Shown here: positions 1 through 10,369 of the stretch, piece by piece | Layout of the letters: every line of letters begins with the position of its first letter | Numbering within the stretch: position 1 is the stretch's first letter | DNA from: Streptomyces sp. 1-11 | Lineage (GTDB): Bacteria > Actinomycetota > Actinomycetes > Streptomycetales > Streptomycetaceae | Direction: 5' to 3' | Assembly (NCBI RefSeq): GCF_007176755.1 | Contig: NZ_BJTV01000006.1 | Span: forward strand, 186,001 to 250,000 | Length of the DNA stretch: 64,000 nt | Notes under the pieces: generated by a model | Told to the model about the DNA's origin: nothing | What the model saw: the letters and a program-made list of their open reading frames with translations, nothing else | Database searches by the model: none | Program-made: the position numbers and the translations under genes

Positions 1-1189
1 GTTCCGCTCCATGCAGACGCGTCTGGACACGGTGAACCGGGTGCTGCGCGAGCAGATCACCGGCAACCGGGTGATCCGCGCCTTCGTCCGCGACGAGTAC
101 GAGCAGGGCCGGTTCGGGAAGGCGAACGGGGACCTGACCGAGATGCAGCTCGCCACCGGGCGGATGCTCGCGCTGATGTTCCCCATCGTCATGACGGTGG
201 TGAACGTGTCGTCCATCGCGGTGGTCTGGTTCGGCGCCCACCGCATCGACAGCGGCGGGATGCAGATCGGCGACCTGACGGCGTTCCTCGCCTACCTGAT
301 GCAGATCGTCATGTCCGTGATGATGGCCACCTTCATGTTCATGATGGTGCCGCGCGCCGAGGTGTGCGCCGAGCGCATCGAGGAGGTCCTGGGGACCGAC
401 TCGAGCGTGGTGCCGCCGGTCGCCTCGGTGACCGAGCTGCGCCGGCACGGGCATCTGGAGATCCGGGGCGCGGGCTTCCGCTATCCGGGTGCCGAGGAGC
501 CGGTGCTGAAGTCCATCGAGGTGACCGCCCGGCCGGGCGAGACGACCGCCGTGATCGGTTCGACCGGCAGCGGCAAGTCGACGCTGCTCGGCCTGGTCCC
601 GCGGCTGTTCGACGCCACCGAGGGCGAGGTCCTCGTGGACGGCGTGGACGTCCGGGACGTCGACCCCGCGCTGCTCGCCAGGACCGTCGGGCTGGTGCCG
701 CAGAAGCCGTACCTGTTCGCCGGGACGGTCGCGACCAACCTGCGCTACGGCAATCCGGACGCCACCGACGAGGAGCTGTGGCACGCGCTGGAGGTCGCGC
801 AGGCCAAGGACTTCGTGAGCCGGCTGGAGGGCGGGCTCGACGCGCCGATCGCGCAGGGCGGCACCAACGTCTCGGGCGGTCAGCGGCAGCGGCTCGCCAT
901 CGCGCGCACGCTGGTGCAGCGTCCCGAGATCTACCTCTTCGACGACTCCTTCTCCGCGCTGGACTACGCCACCGACGCGGCGCTGCGCGCCGCGCTCGGC
1001 CGCGAAACCGCCGAGGCGACCGTGGTGATCGTCGCCCAGCGGGTGGCCACCATCCGGGACGCGGACCGGATCATCGTGCTGGACGAGGGACGGGTGGTCG
1101 GCGCCGGCCGCCACCACGAGCTGATGGCGACCAACGAGACCTACCGGGAGATCGTGCTCTCCCAGCTGACGGAAGCGGAGGCCGCCTGA
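1..1189 (+). CDS. ABC exporter subunit, 5' partial
   Basis: C-terminal part of an ABC exporter with a fused membrane domain and nucleotide-binding domain; the reading frame is open to the left edge, so the true start lies outside. The visible part has the last transmembrane helices (near nt 170-360), then an ATPase domain with Walker A GSTGSGKST, signature VSGGQRQRL and Walker B YLFDDSFSALD. The usual catalytic Glu after Walker B is Asp here. Its stop overlaps the start of the next ABC gene by one base (TGATG), so the two are translationally coupled and almost certainly form a heterodimer. The family exports drugs, lipids or peptides across the cytoplasmic membrane; the substrate cannot be told from sequence. 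Confidence 0.93.
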   Translation, partial: FRSMQTRLDTVNRVLREQITGNRVIRAFVRDEYEQGRFGKANGDLTEMQLATGRMLALMFPIVMTVVNVSSIAVVWFGAHRIDSGGMQIGDLTAFLAYLMQIVMSVMMATFMFMMVPRAEVCAERIEEVLGTDSSVVPPVASVTELRRHGHLEIRGAGFRYPGAEEPVLKSIEVTARPGETTAVIGSTGSGKSTLLGLVPRLFDATEGEVLVDGVDVRDVDPALLARTVGLVPQKPYLFAGTVATNLRYGNPDATDEELWHALEVAQAKDFVSRLEGGLDAPIAQGGTNVSGGQRQRLAIARTLVQRPEIYLFDDSFSALDYATDAALRAALGRETAEATVVIVAQRVATIRDADRIIVLDEGRVVGAGRHHELMATNETYREIVLSQLTEAEAA

Positions 1190-3114
1190 TGGCCGGGCCC
1201 ATGGGACGCATGATGGCTGGCGGTCCCGACCAGCGCTCGATGGACTTCAAGGGCTCGGGCAAACGGCTGGTCGCCCAGTTCCGGCCCGAACGGGCCACCA
1301 TATGCGCGCTGCTGGTGTGCGTGGTCGTCAGCGTGACCCTGAGCGTGCTCGGCCCGAAGATCCTGGGCCGGGCCACCGACCTGGTCTTCGCCGGCATCGT
1401 GGGCCGGCAGATGCCGGCCGGGGCCACCAAGGAGCAGGTGCTCCAGTCGATGCGCGAGCGTGGCCAGGGCCAGATCGCGGACATGCTCAAGGGCACCGAC
1501 TTCACCCCCGGCCAGGGCATCGACTTCCAGGCCGTCGGGCACGTGCTGCTGCTCGCGCTCGGCACCTTCCTGGTCGCCGGTCTGCTGATGGCGGTCGCCA
1601 CCCGGCTGGTCAACCGGGCCGTGAACCGCACCATGTACCGGCTGCGCGAGTCCGTGCAGGCGAAGCTGTCGCGGCTGCCGCTGTCGTACTTCGACAAGCG
1701 CCAGCGCGGCGAGGTGCTCTCCCGGGCCACCAACGACATCGACAACATCGGGCAGACGCTGCAGCAGTCGATGGGCCAGCTCATCAACGCGGTGCTGACC
1801 ATCATCGGCGTGCTGGTGATGATGTTCTACGTCTCCTGGCTGCTGGCGCTGGTCGCGCTGGTGACCGTTCCGCTGTCGTTCGTGGTCGCCACCCGGGTCG
1901 GCAAGCGGTCGCAGCCGCACTTCGTGCAGCAGTGGCGCACCACCGGCAAGCTGAACGCGCACGTCGAGGAGATGTACACCGGGCACACCCTGGTGAAGGT
2001 GTTCGGCCGGCAGGAGGAGTCGGCGAAGCAGTTCGCCGAGCAGAACGAGGCGCTGTACGAGGCCGCGTTCCGGGCGCAGTTCAACAGCGGCGTCATGCAG
2101 CCGCTGATGATGTTCGTGTCGAACCTGAACTACGTGCTGGTGGCGGTGGTCGGCGGCCTGCGGGTCGCGTCGGGCGCGCTGTCCATCGGTGACGTGCAGG
2201 CCTTCATCCAGTACTCGCGGCAGTTCTCGATGCCGCTGACGCAGGTCGCCTCGATGGCGAACCTGGTGCAGTCGGGCGTCGCGTCGGCGGAGCGGGTCTT
2301 CGAACTCCTGGACGCGGAGGAGCAGGAGGCGGACCCGGTGCCGGGCGTGCGGCCCGAGGAACTGCGCGGACGGGTGCGCCTGGAGCACGTGTCGTTCCGC
2401 TACGACCCGGAGAAGCCGCTGATCGAGGATCTGTCGCTGACGGTGGAGCCCGGGCAGACGGTGGCGATCGTCGGTCCGACCGGCGCGGGCAAGACCACGC
2501 TGGTCAACCTGCTGATGCGGTTCTACGACGTCTCCGCCGGGCGCATCACCCTGGACGGGGTGGACGTGCGGCGGATGTCCCGGGACGAACTGCGCTCCGG
2601 CATCGGCATGGTGCTGCAGGACACCTGGCTGTTCGGCGGCACCATCGCGGACAACATCGCCTACGGCGCCGCGCGCGACATCACCCGGGGCGAGATCGAG
2701 GAGGCGGCCCGGGCGGCCCACGCGGACCGGTTCATCCGCACCCTGCCCGACGGCTACGACACCGTGATCGACGACGAGGGCTCCGGGGTCAGCGCCGGTG
2801 AGAAGCAGCTCATCACCATCGCGCGGGCGTTCCTGTCCGACCCGGTGATCCTGGTGCTGGACGAGGCCACGAGTTCCGTCGACACCCGTACCGAGGTGCT
2901 GATCCAGAAGGCGATGGCCAAACTCGCGCACGGGCGGACGTCGTTCGTCATCGCGCACCGGCTGTCGACGATCCGGGACGCCGACACCATCCTGGTGATG
3001 GAGAACGGCGCGATCGTCGAACAGGGCGCGCACACCGAGCTGCTGGCGGCGGGCGGGGCGTACGCCCGGCTGTACCAGGCGCAGTTCGCGCAGGCCGTGG
3101 CCGAGGTGGACTGA
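1189..3114 (+). CDS. ABC exporter subunit, second half of heterodimer
   Basis: 641-residue half-transporter with N-terminal membrane domain (about residues 35-340, containing a long extracytoplasmic loop after the first helix) and C-terminal ATPase. Walker A is GPTGAGKTT, Walker B is ILVLDEATSSVD with the normal catalytic Glu, and the H-loop is IAHRLS. The signature is GVSAGEKQL instead of LSGGQ. Together with the Asp in the partner's Walker B, this places both deviations in the same composite ATP site, as in BmrCD/TM287-288-type heterodimeric exporters. The ATG at 1189 overlaps the preceding stop. The pair sits convergent to an hrdA-like gene. Function beyond export is unknown. Confidence 0.93.
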   Translation: MAGPMGRMMAGGPDQRSMDFKGSGKRLVAQFRPERATICALLVCVVVSVTLSVLGPKILGRATDLVFAGIVGRQMPAGATKEQVLQSMRERGQGQIADMLKGTDFTPGQGIDFQAVGHVLLLALGTFLVAGLLMAVATRLVNRAVNRTMYRLRESVQAKLSRLPLSYFDKRQRGEVLSRATNDIDNIGQTLQQSMGQLINAVLTIIGVLVMMFYVSWLLALVALVTVPLSFVVATRVGKRSQPHFVQQWRTTGKLNAHVEEMYTGHTLVKVFGRQEESAKQFAEQNEALYEAAFRAQFNSGVMQPLMMFVSNLNYVLVAVVGGLRVASGALSIGDVQAFIQYSRQFSMPLTQVASMANLVQSGVASAERVFELLDAEEQEADPVPGVRPEELRGRVRLEHVSFRYDPEKPLIEDLSLTVEPGQTVAIVGPTGAGKTTLVNLLMRFYDVSAGRITLDGVDVRRMSRDELRSGIGMVLQDTWLFGGTIADNIAYGAARDITRGEIEEAARAAHADRFIRTLPDGYDTVIDDEGSGVSAGEKQLITIARAFLSDPVILVLDEATSSVDTRTEVLIQKAMAKLAHGRTSFVIAHRLSTIRDADTILVMENGAIVEQGAHTELLAAGGAYARLYQAQFAQAVAEVD

Positions 3115-3122
3115 TCCCGGCG

Positions 3123-3150
3123 GGGGCCGCCCGCACCGGCGGGCGGCCCC
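3123..3150. terminator. Hairpin between ABC exporter and sigma factor genes
   Basis: Perfect inverted repeat with 12-bp arms (3123-3134 and 3139-3150) and a 4-base loop, lying between two convergent genes. GC-rich without a T tract, as is common in Streptomyces; it could serve both directions. Confidence 0.6.
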
Positions 3151-3152
3151 GG

Positions 3153-4307
3153 TCAGTCCAGGTAGCCCCGCAGCTGGTCGGCGAAGGTGTGGTCGCGGAG
3201 CTTGTTGAGGGTCTTGGACTCGATCTGCCGTATCCGCTCCCGGGTCACGCCGAACAGGCGCCCGATCTCCTCCAGGGTGCGGGGGCGGCCGTCGGCCAGG
3301 CCGTAGCGGAGCTGGACGACCTTGCGCTCGCGTTCGCCGAGGGTGGAGAGCACGGCCTCCAGATGCTCCCGGAGCAGCAGGAAGGCGGCCGACTCGACGG
3401 GGCTCGCGGCGTCGCCGTCCTCGATGAGGTCGCCGAGGGCCACCTCGTCCTCCTCGCCGACCGGGGCGTGCAGGGACACCGGCTCCTGGGCGAGCCGGAG
3501 CACCTCGCGGACCCGCTCGGGCGGCAGGTCGAGCTGGGCGGCGACCTCTTCGGGGGCCGGCTCGTAGCCGCGTTCCTGCAGCATCCGGCGCTGCACGCGG
3601 ACGACCCGGTTGATCAGTTCCACCACGTGCACGGGCACCCGGATGGTGCGGGCCTGGTCGGCCAGGGCGCGGGACATGGCCTGCCGGATCCACCAGGTGG
3701 CGTAGGTGGAGAACTTGTAGCCGCGGGCGTAGTCGAACTTCTCCACCGCCCGGATCAGTCCGAGGTTGCCCTCCTGCACCAGGTCGAGCATGGTCAGGCC
3801 GCGGCCGACGTACCGTTTCGCCACGGACACCACGAGCCGCAGGTTGGCCTCGATGAGGCGGCGCTTGGCCATCCGGCCCATGACGACCAGCCGGTCCAGG
3901 TCGTGCGCGAGCCGGCTGTCCAGGTCGGGGGTGCTGCTCAGCTTCTCCTCGGCGAACAGCCCGGCCTCCACCTTGCGGGCGAGGTCGACCTCCTCGGCGG
4001 CGGTGAGCAGCGGGATACGCCCGATCTCGCGCAGGTACTGGCGGAACAGGTCAGCGGACGGTCCGCCGGTCTCGGCCCGCGCGGCGAGCGCCGGCGCGGG
4101 CCCGACGGGCTCGGCCGCCTCCTCCGGTTCCTCGGCCAGCGCGTCGGCGGGCGGTTCGACCGGCTCACCGGTCTCCTGGTCCGTCCCGGGGTGACCGGAA
4201 GCGCGGCTCTGCGGGGGTACGGCCACGAGGACTCCGGACTCCGCGCCGGGCTCGTCGGCCGTCGCGCCGGCGCTGCTGTCGGTCTGGGTGAGGGTCTGGG
4301 TCTGCAC
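3153..4307 (-). CDS. hrdA: RNA polymerase sigma factor, sigma-70 group 1/2 (HrdA-like)
   Basis: 384-residue sigma-70 family protein. An acidic low-complexity N-terminus (first ~90 residues) is followed by region 1.2 ([16 protein letters not shown]), region 2 with the core-binding and -10 recognition segment ([17 protein letters not shown]), region 3, and region 4.2 with the helix-turn-helix [18 protein letters not shown]. This is the principal/primary-like architecture of the Streptomyces hrd genes. The neighbourhood (ABC exporter pair on one side, dnaG on the other) suggests hrdA, a non-essential group 2 factor, but the symbol rests on memory of gene order. I chose the GTG at 4307 because GGAGG lies 8 bases upstream; the open frame continues further 5' without a better ribosome-binding site. 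Confidence 0.85.
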   Translation of the reverse strand: MQTQTLTQTDSSAGATADEPGAESGVLVAVPPQSRASGHPGTDQETGEPVEPPADALAEEPEEAAEPVGPAPALAARAETGGPSADLFRQYLREIGRIPLLTAAEEVDLARKVEAGLFAEEKLSSTPDLDSRLAHDLDRLVVMGRMAKRRLIEANLRLVVSVAKRYVGRGLTMLDLVQEGNLGLIRAVEKFDYARGYKFSTYATWWIRQAMSRALADQARTIRVPVHVVELINRVVRVQRRMLQERGYEPAPEEVAAQLDLPPERVREVLRLAQEPVSLHAPVGEEDEVALGDLIEDGDAASPVESAAFLLLREHLEAVLSTLGERERKVVQLRYGLADGRPRTLEEIGRLFGVTRERIRQIESKTLNKLRDHTFADQLRGYLD

Positions 4308-4584
4308 GGGGGCGACCTCCAGGATGATCGCTGCGCGGAGGGTGCGGCAGCGGTACTTCGGGAGCGGAGAGTCGACGGCATGCGCTCCTGGGGCTGGCAC
4401 CGCCGGACGCGGGCGCCGCACCCAGTGTGGGGTAAGACACATCGCTGTCACGAGGGTCGTGCGGTGACTTTTTGCATCCGGTCCGTGACGCGGTGGTTAC
4501 CCGGCCCGCCGGACTATGCGCCCGGCAACCGCGGACGGCGGCGCCGGTGACGCCGCGGGAGGCCGCGCGGAGGGGGCAGGGCCC

Positions 4585-6495
4585 TCACAGCGCCTGCGCG
4601 CCCCGTTCCCGCAGGCGCTGGTCGTACTGCTGGAGGACCCACATCTCGTTCTGCACGGCGGCCAGTTGGGCTGGGTCGCCACCGGTGGACAGACGGGTGA
4701 GCTGTGACTGGATGTCACGGATGCGGCGCTCCACGGCCCGGCGGCGGATCTGCACCAGCACCGTGCCGGCGTACGTCTCGTCCACCGTGCGGCGCAGGAT
4801 CGGCTCCACGGCCAGTTCGGTGACCGTCGCGCGGACGGTGTCGTCGGGCGCGGCGTCCCGGACCCGGACCAGGTACTCCTGTCCGTCCTCGACGCCGTAC
4901 TCGGCGCCGCCCGCCTCCGCGATGGTCCGGCGCACCGCGGCGTAGGGCGGCGCGGTGAACTCGTCGACGCCGTACGCGTCGAAGGCCGGGGAGACCAGGT
5001 CGGGCCGCTGGAGGGCGAGTTTGAGCAGTTCGCGCTCGGCGGCGTAGACCGGGTTGCGCAGGGTGAGGGCCGGGCCGGACGGGGCCGCGGTGCGGGGTCC
5101 GGCCTCCCACTGCTGCTGCGGGCCGCGGGGCTGCTGCTGCGGCCCGCCCTTGCCGCCGCGTTCGCGGGCCCAGCGGGCGAGCTGGGCGACCCGCTTGACC
5201 ACGAACTGGGTGTCGAGGATGCCGAGCATCCCGGCCAGTTCGACGGCCACCTCGTGCTGGGCGCCGCTGTTCTTGATGCGGGCGACGACCGGGGCGGCCT
5301 CGTCCAGGGCGGCGGCCCGGCCGGCCGGGGTGTCCAGATCGTAGCGGGCGACGATCTGGCGCAGCGCGAACTCGAACAGCGGTGTGCGCGGTTCGGCCAG
5401 GTCGGCGACGGCCTCGTCGCCCTTGGCCAGGCGCAGCTCGCAGGGGTCCATGCCGTCGGGGGCGATGGCGATGTAGGTCTCGGCGGCGAACTTCTGGTCG
5501 TCCTCGAAGGCGCGCAGGGCGGCCTTCTGGCCGGCCGCGTCGCCGTCGAAGGTGAAGATCACCCGGGCCGAGCCGTTGTCCATCAGGAGCCGGCGCAGGA
5601 TCTTGATGTGGTCGCCGCCGAACGCGGTGCCGCAGGTGGCGATGGCCGTGGTGACCCCGGCCAGGTGGCAGGCCATGACGTCGGTGTAGCCCTCGACGAC
5701 GACGGCCCGGCTGGTCTTGGCGATGTGCTGCTTGGCCAGGTCGATGCCGTACAGGACCTGGGACTTCTTGTAGATCGCCGTCTCGGGCGTGTTCAGGTAC
5801 TTCGGCCCGTTGTCCGCCTCGTACAGCTTGCGGGCGCCGAAGCCGACGACCTCGCCGCCGATGTCCCGGATGGGCCACATCAGACGGCCCCGGAACCGGT
5901 CGATGGGGCCGCGGCGGCCCTCCTGGGAGAGGCCGGACAGGATCAGTTCCTTGTCGGTGAAGCCCTTGCCGCGCAGATAGCGGGTGAGGTGGTCCCAGCC
6001 CTGGGGGCTGTAGCCGACGCCGAAGTGGACGGCGGCGGCCTGGTCGAAGCCGCGCTCGGCGAGGAAGACCCGGCCGGTCTCGGCCTCGGCGCCGTCGGCG
6101 AGCTGCTCGGCGTACCACTGGGCGGCGATCTTGTGCGCCTCGACCAGACGGATGCGCTCGCCGCGCTGGTGGGCGGGGTTGTACCCGCCCTCCTCGTAGC
6201 GCAGCGTGATGCCGGCCTGGGCGGCCAGGCGCTCGACCGCCTCCGAGAAGGAGAGGTGGTCGATCTTCATCACGAACGTGAGGGTGTCGCCGCCCTCCTG
6301 GCAGCCGAAGCAGTGGAAGAGGCCCTTGCTCGGGCTGACCTGGAAGGACGGCGACTTCTCGTCGTGGAAGGGGCACAGTCCCTTGAGGTTGCCGCCCCCG
6401 GCGTTGCGCAGCTGGAGGTACTCGGAGACCACGGCGTCGATCGGGACCGCGTCCCGTACCGCCTTCACGTCCTCGTCGTTGATCCGTCCTGCCAC
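4585..6495 (-). CDS. dnaG: DNA primase
   Basis: 636-residue bacterial primase that lays RNA primers at the replication fork. Residues ~1-100 hold the CHC2 zinc-binding domain (CPFHDEKSPSFQV with the later CFGC pair). The catalytic core follows, with a TOPRIM domain containing VVVEGYTDVMA and the acidic FTFDGDAAGQKA motif. A Gln/Gly/Pro-rich linker (about residues 435-460) precedes the C-terminal helicase-interaction region. Starts at GTG 6495 with no strong ribosome-binding site. It lies between a flavoprotein gene and the sigma factor gene, all on the minus strand; about 280 bp separate it from the sigma gene, so they are probably separate units. Confidence 0.96.
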   Translation of the reverse strand: MAGRINDEDVKAVRDAVPIDAVVSEYLQLRNAGGGNLKGLCPFHDEKSPSFQVSPSKGLFHCFGCQEGGDTLTFVMKIDHLSFSEAVERLAAQAGITLRYEEGGYNPAHQRGERIRLVEAHKIAAQWYAEQLADGAEAETGRVFLAERGFDQAAAVHFGVGYSPQGWDHLTRYLRGKGFTDKELILSGLSQEGRRGPIDRFRGRLMWPIRDIGGEVVGFGARKLYEADNGPKYLNTPETAIYKKSQVLYGIDLAKQHIAKTSRAVVVEGYTDVMACHLAGVTTAIATCGTAFGGDHIKILRRLLMDNGSARVIFTFDGDAAGQKAALRAFEDDQKFAAETYIAIAPDGMDPCELRLAKGDEAVADLAEPRTPLFEFALRQIVARYDLDTPAGRAAALDEAAPVVARIKNSGAQHEVAVELAGMLGILDTQFVVKRVAQLARWARERGGKGGPQQQPRGPQQQWEAGPRTAAPSGPALTLRNPVYAAERELLKLALQRPDLVSPAFDAYGVDEFTAPPYAAVRRTIAEAGGAEYGVEDGQEYLVRVRDAAPDDTVRATVTELAVEPILRRTVDETYAGTVLVQIRRRAVERRIRDIQSQLTRLSTGGDPAQLAAVQNEMWVLQQYDQRLRERGAQAL

Positions 6496-6542
6496 GATGC
6501 GATTCTACGGGGCCCGTACGACAGTCCCGGTGGCCGCGGAGA

Positions 6543-7808
6543 TCAGGAACCGAGGCGTTCCAGAGGCACGTGGGGGTCGGCGAGCGCGTGCGTGTCCACC
6601 CGGGCCCGGGAACGGATGAGGTTCTGGACGGGTTCTGTGACATCCCACACGTTCACGTTCATCCCGGCCAGCACCCGGCCCTCCCGGACCCAGAACGCGA
6701 TGAACTCCCGCTTCCCCGCGTCGCCCCGGATGACCACCTCGTCGTACGACCCGGGCGGCGCCCAGCCGCTGTACTCCATGCCCAGGTCGTACTGGTCGGT
6801 GAAGAAGTAGGGCACGCGGTCGTAGCCGACGTCCTTGCCGAGCATCGCGCGGGCGGCGGCCGGGCCGCCGTTCAGGGCGTTGGCCCAGTGCTCGACGCGC
6901 AGCCGGGTGCCGAACAGGGGGTGCGGGAAGGAGGCGACGTCCCCGGCCGCGTGGATGTCGGGGTCGGACGTGCGCAGCCGTTCGTCCACCACGATCCCGC
7001 CGCCGTGCTCCCGGTCGGCCAGCTCAAGACCGGCCGCCTCGGCGAGGGCGGTGCGCGGGGCCGCGCCGATCGCCGCGAGCACGGCGTGCGCGGGGTGCTC
7101 CTCGCCGTCGTCGGTGCGGGCGGCGAGGACCACGCCGTCCTGGCCGACGATCTCGGTGAGTCGCACCCCGAAGCGGAAGCGGACGCCGTGGGCGCGGTGC
7201 AGCTCCGCGAAGACGTTGCCCAGCTCGGGGCCGAGGACGCCGTGCAGCGGTGTCGGTGCGGGCTCGATCACGGTGACCTCGGCGCCGTACTCGCGGGCCG
7301 CCGCCGCGACCTCCAGGCCGATCCAGCCGGCGCCGGCGATCACCAGGTGGCCGTTGTCCCGGCCGAGCGCGGTCAGGACGCCCTTGAGCCGCTCGGCGTG
7401 GGCGAGCCGGCGCAGGTGGTGCACGCCGGCCAGGCCGGTGCCGGGGATGTCCAGGCGGCGGGGTTCCGCGCCGGTGGCGAGCAGCAGCTTGTCGTAGTGG
7501 ACCAGGGTGCCGTCGTCGCCGAAGCGCACGGTCTTCGCGGCGCGGTCGATCCGGTCCACGGTCTGGCCGAGGTGCAGTTCGACGTCGTTGCGCGCGTACC
7601 AGGCGGGCTCGTGCACGAAGACGCTGTCCCGCTCCTCCTTGCCGAGCAGGTAGCCCTTGGACAGCGGGGGACGCTCGTAGGGGTGGTCGCGCTCGTCGCA
7701 GATCAGTATCACCCGGCCGGTGAAGCCCTCCGCACGGAGCGTCTCGGCCGCCTTGGCGCCGGCGAGGCCGCCTCCGACGATGACGAATGTCTGATCCGCG
7801 TCGACCAC
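6543..7808 (-). CDS. NAD(P)/FAD-dependent oxidoreductase, ferredoxin-reductase type
   Basis: 421-residue flavoprotein of the putidaredoxin/rhodocoxin reductase family, which passes electrons from NAD(P)H to a ferredoxin-type partner. N-terminal FAD-binding Rossmann motif is VIVGGGLAGAKAAETL; a second nucleotide-binding motif is VIAGAGWIGLEVAAAA; the FAD-contacting segment DIHAAGDVASFPHPLFG is near residue 290. A C-terminal reductase domain follows. GTG start at 7808 has GAGGAGG 6 bases upstream. No ferredoxin or P450 gene is adjacent, so the electron acceptor is unknown. It is 47 bp upstream of dnaG on the same strand, possibly co-transcribed. Confidence 0.9.
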   Translation of the reverse strand: MVDADQTFVIVGGGLAGAKAAETLRAEGFTGRVILICDERDHPYERPPLSKGYLLGKEERDSVFVHEPAWYARNDVELHLGQTVDRIDRAAKTVRFGDDGTLVHYDKLLLATGAEPRRLDIPGTGLAGVHHLRRLAHAERLKGVLTALGRDNGHLVIAGAGWIGLEVAAAAREYGAEVTVIEPAPTPLHGVLGPELGNVFAELHRAHGVRFRFGVRLTEIVGQDGVVLAARTDDGEEHPAHAVLAAIGAAPRTALAEAAGLELADREHGGGIVVDERLRTSDPDIHAAGDVASFPHPLFGTRLRVEHWANALNGGPAAARAMLGKDVGYDRVPYFFTDQYDLGMEYSGWAPPGSYDEVVIRGDAGKREFIAFWVREGRVLAGMNVNVWDVTEPVQNLIRSRARVDTHALADPHVPLERLGS

Positions 7809-7886
7809 TTGATGCCTCCTCGTAAGGGTGCCGCCATGTGCGAGCGTCCCGCACCGGGCGTGCTGCGGGAAGAGGGGGTGCCCCGA

Positions 7887-9203
7887 TCAGGCCACCGGCG
7901 GGGCACTTTCCCACTGGATATGCCCCGTCAGTCTCGCGTGCAGCGAGCGGGCCGAGGCGTCGGTCAGGGAGGCGATCTGGTCGACGATCACCCGTTTGCG
8001 CGCGAGGTCGTCGGGCGCCTCGTCGAACAGTGCCCGGAACTGGGGCTCGAGGCCGTCCGGCGCGCGGGCGGTGAGCGCCTCGGCCAGCTCGGCCACGACC
8101 ACCCGCTGGTCGGCGCGCAGCCGCTCCTGCTCGGCGCGCTGCATCACGTACCGGTCGGCGACCGCCTTGAGGACCGCGCACTCCATGCGGGTGGCGCGGG
8201 GCACGACGAGTTCGGCGCCGTAGCGGGTGAGCCGGCCGCCGCCGTACGCGGCCCGGGTGGCGGTCTCGGCGGCCAGGCAGAACCGGCCGATGAGCTGGCT
8301 GGTGGCGTCCTTGAGGCGGGCCTGGGCGACGGCCGTGCCGTCGTAGCCGTGCGGCCACCACGGCTGGGCCTGGAGCCGGTCGAGGGCCTCGGCCAGTTCG
8401 GCGGGGTCGGTGTCCGCCGGGACGTACCGGCCGACGGCGACCTCGAACACCGCCTGCCGTTCGGCTCCGGCGCGCAGCAGGTCCGGGTCGATGTGGCCGG
8501 CGTGCAGGCCGTCCTCGACGTCGTGCACCGAGTAGGCCACGTCGTCCGACCAGTCCATGACCTGCGCCTCGAAGCAGGTGCGGGTGCCGGGGGCGGCCCT
8601 GCGGACCCAGTCGAACACCGGGCGGTCGTCCTCGTACACGCCGAACTTCACGGAGGCCGGGTCGGTGGGGTGGGCGCCGCGCGGCCAGGGGTACTTGGTG
8701 GCGGCGTCGAGGGCGGCCCGGGTGAGGTTGAGGCCGACGGAGCCCTCGGGGGTGAACCGCTTGGGCTCGATGCGGGTGAGCAGTCTCAGGGACTGCGCGT
8801 TGCCCTCGAAACCGCCGCAGTCGTCGGCGAACTCGTTCAGGGCCTGTTCGCCGTTGTGGCCGAAGGGCGGGTGGCCGAGGTCGTGGGAGAGGCAGGCCGC
8901 CTCGACCAGGTCGGGGTCGCAGCCGAGGGCGGCGCCCAGCTCACGGCCGACCTGGGCGCACTCCAGGGAGTGGGTCAGGCGCGTGCGGGGAGTGGCGTCC
9001 CAGGCCGGGCTGCGGGTCCCCGGTGTGACCACCTGGGTCTTGCCGGCCAGGCGGCGCAGGGCGGCGGAGTGCAGGACGCGGGCGCGGTCGCGCTGGAAGG
9101 CGGTGCGGCCCGGCCGTTTGTCGGGTTCGGGCGCCCAGCGTTCGGCCGACGCCGGGTCGTAGGCCGAGGTGGGTGCGGTGCTGGTGCCTGCGGTGCCTTC
9201 CAT
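7887..9203 (-). CDS. dgt: Deoxyguanosinetriphosphate triphosphohydrolase-like protein
   Basis: 438-residue HD-domain phosphohydrolase of the dGTPase family, which cleaves dNTPs to nucleoside and triphosphate. Seen are the N-terminal [20 protein letters not shown] segment, the TRLTHSLE motif with metal-ligand His, the [16 protein letters not shown] motif near residue 115, and a later [15 protein letters not shown] segment with additional metal ligands. Length is normal for the actinobacterial family. It is about 100 bp downstream of the CbiX-like gene and 78 bp upstream of the flavoprotein gene on the same strand. Substrate specificity (dGTP or any dNTP) cannot be judged here. Confidence 0.93.
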   Translation of the reverse strand: MEGTAGTSTAPTSAYDPASAERWAPEPDKRPGRTAFQRDRARVLHSAALRRLAGKTQVVTPGTRSPAWDATPRTRLTHSLECAQVGRELGAALGCDPDLVEAACLSHDLGHPPFGHNGEQALNEFADDCGGFEGNAQSLRLLTRIEPKRFTPEGSVGLNLTRAALDAATKYPWPRGAHPTDPASVKFGVYEDDRPVFDWVRRAAPGTRTCFEAQVMDWSDDVAYSVHDVEDGLHAGHIDPDLLRAGAERQAVFEVAVGRYVPADTDPAELAEALDRLQAQPWWPHGYDGTAVAQARLKDATSQLIGRFCLAAETATRAAYGGGRLTRYGAELVVPRATRMECAVLKAVADRYVMQRAEQERLRADQRVVVAELAEALTARAPDGLEPQFRALFDEAPDDLARKRVIVDQIASLTDASARSLHARLTGHIQWESAPPVA

Positions 9204-9300
9204 GACTCGACAGTACGGGGCGGAGCCGACAATCGCGGGGCTCGGGGCGCCCGACCGGCCGCCGGGGCGTGTCGGGCCGCCGGTTCCGCCGTCCCCGGTC

Positions 9301-10164
9301 TCAGGCCGACGCCAGGTCCGCCCCGGTCCGTGCCCGCGCCTGGTCGTAGCGGTGCAGGACGAGGCGGGCCATCGCCTCGTGGGCGCCCAGGGGCTGCGCG
9401 GCGATCCACGGCGCCTCCCGGGCGCACTGGGCCGCGAAGCGCCCCGGCGCGGTGAAGCAGGAGGCGACCGCCACCCGGTCGCGGCCGCGCGCGGCCAGCG
9501 CCCGTACCGCGGTGGCCACCGTCGGGCTCGCCGCCGAGGCGTAGGCGGGGACGACCGGGACGCCGAGGCGCTCGGCGAGCAGGCGGGCCGTGCGGCGGGT
9601 GTCGGCGGCCGAGTCGGGGTCGCGGGAGCCCGCCGCCGCGAGGACGACCGCGCCCGCGCGGCGCACGGCGGAGTCCCCGGCCGGGGGCCAGCCCGCCTCC
9701 AGCAGGCGGGTGTGCAGCACGTCCACCAGGAGCGGGTGCGGGCCCAGCGGGGCGGCCACGCGCGTGCGTGCGGGCGAGGCGGCGGCCATCTCGGGGATGT
9801 CCCGCTTGACGTGGTAGCCCCGGCCGAGGAGCAGCGGTACGAGGATCGCGGGGGACGCTCCCAGCGCGGCCAGGGTGTCCGGGAGCAGCGGCTCGTTCAG
9901 CTCGATGTGGCCCAGGTGGACGGGCAGGCCGGGGCGCTGCTCGCGCACCCGATCCCGCAGGGCCCGTACGGTGCGCGGCGCGCCCGGGTCGCGGCTGCCG
10001 TGCGCGACCAGGACCAGGGCGGGCGGGGCGAGGTCCGGGCCTAGGCGTGCGCTCGGCGGGACGAGCCGGAGCCGGTCGGCGGGCCGGCCGCCGGCGCTGT
10101 TCATGAGGTGCATCGTGCTGTCGGAGTGGGTGAGGTCGTCGCTGTGCGGGTCTGACCCGGTCAT
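9301..10164 (-). CDS. Sirohydrochlorin chelatase (CbiX/SirB-like)
   Basis: 287-residue CbiX-domain protein. The first half contains [19 protein letters not shown] with the chelatase catalytic His and [15 protein letters not shown] with the second His; the second half is a related repeat ([20 protein letters not shown], with Ala where the catalytic His would be), as in two-domain CbiX proteins. The family inserts iron or cobalt into sirohydrochlorin. Siroheme is the cofactor of the nitrite reductase encoded at 18714-21323, so a role in siroheme supply for nitrogen assimilation is a reasonable inference. I chose the ATG at 10164 because AGGA lies about 8 bases upstream; internal ATGs at 10113 and 10104 lack a site. 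Confidence 0.85.
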   Translation of the reverse strand: MTGSDPHSDDLTHSDSTMHLMNSAGGRPADRLRLVPPSARLGPDLAPPALVLVAHGSRDPGAPRTVRALRDRVREQRPGLPVHLGHIELNEPLLPDTLAALGASPAILVPLLLGRGYHVKRDIPEMAAASPARTRVAAPLGPHPLLVDVLHTRLLEAGWPPAGDSAVRRAGAVVLAAAGSRDPDSAADTRRTARLLAERLGVPVVPAYASAASPTVATAVRALAARGRDRVAVASCFTAPGRFAAQCAREAPWIAAQPLGAHEAMARLVLHRYDQARARTGADLASA

Positions 10165-10369
10165 GGCAGTGATCCTGACGGGGGTTCGTTGCGCCGCCGT
10201 TGCCGGACGGTCACGGGTGTTTTCCGCCGGTTCACCGCGTACGGATGCACGCCGTGAGGACGAGAGAGGACGAGACGGGCGGACGGACCGAGACGACACG
10301 GGCGGACGGACCGAACCGGAGACCGCCGGCCCGCGTCCTCCCGGTGGGAACCGATCTCGGGAGTACAGC

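Noticed and set aside
3189..4550. Long antisense frames opposite hrdA and other minus-strand genes
   Set aside because: Typical high-GC shadow frames with no family features; the opposite strand carries recognised proteins.
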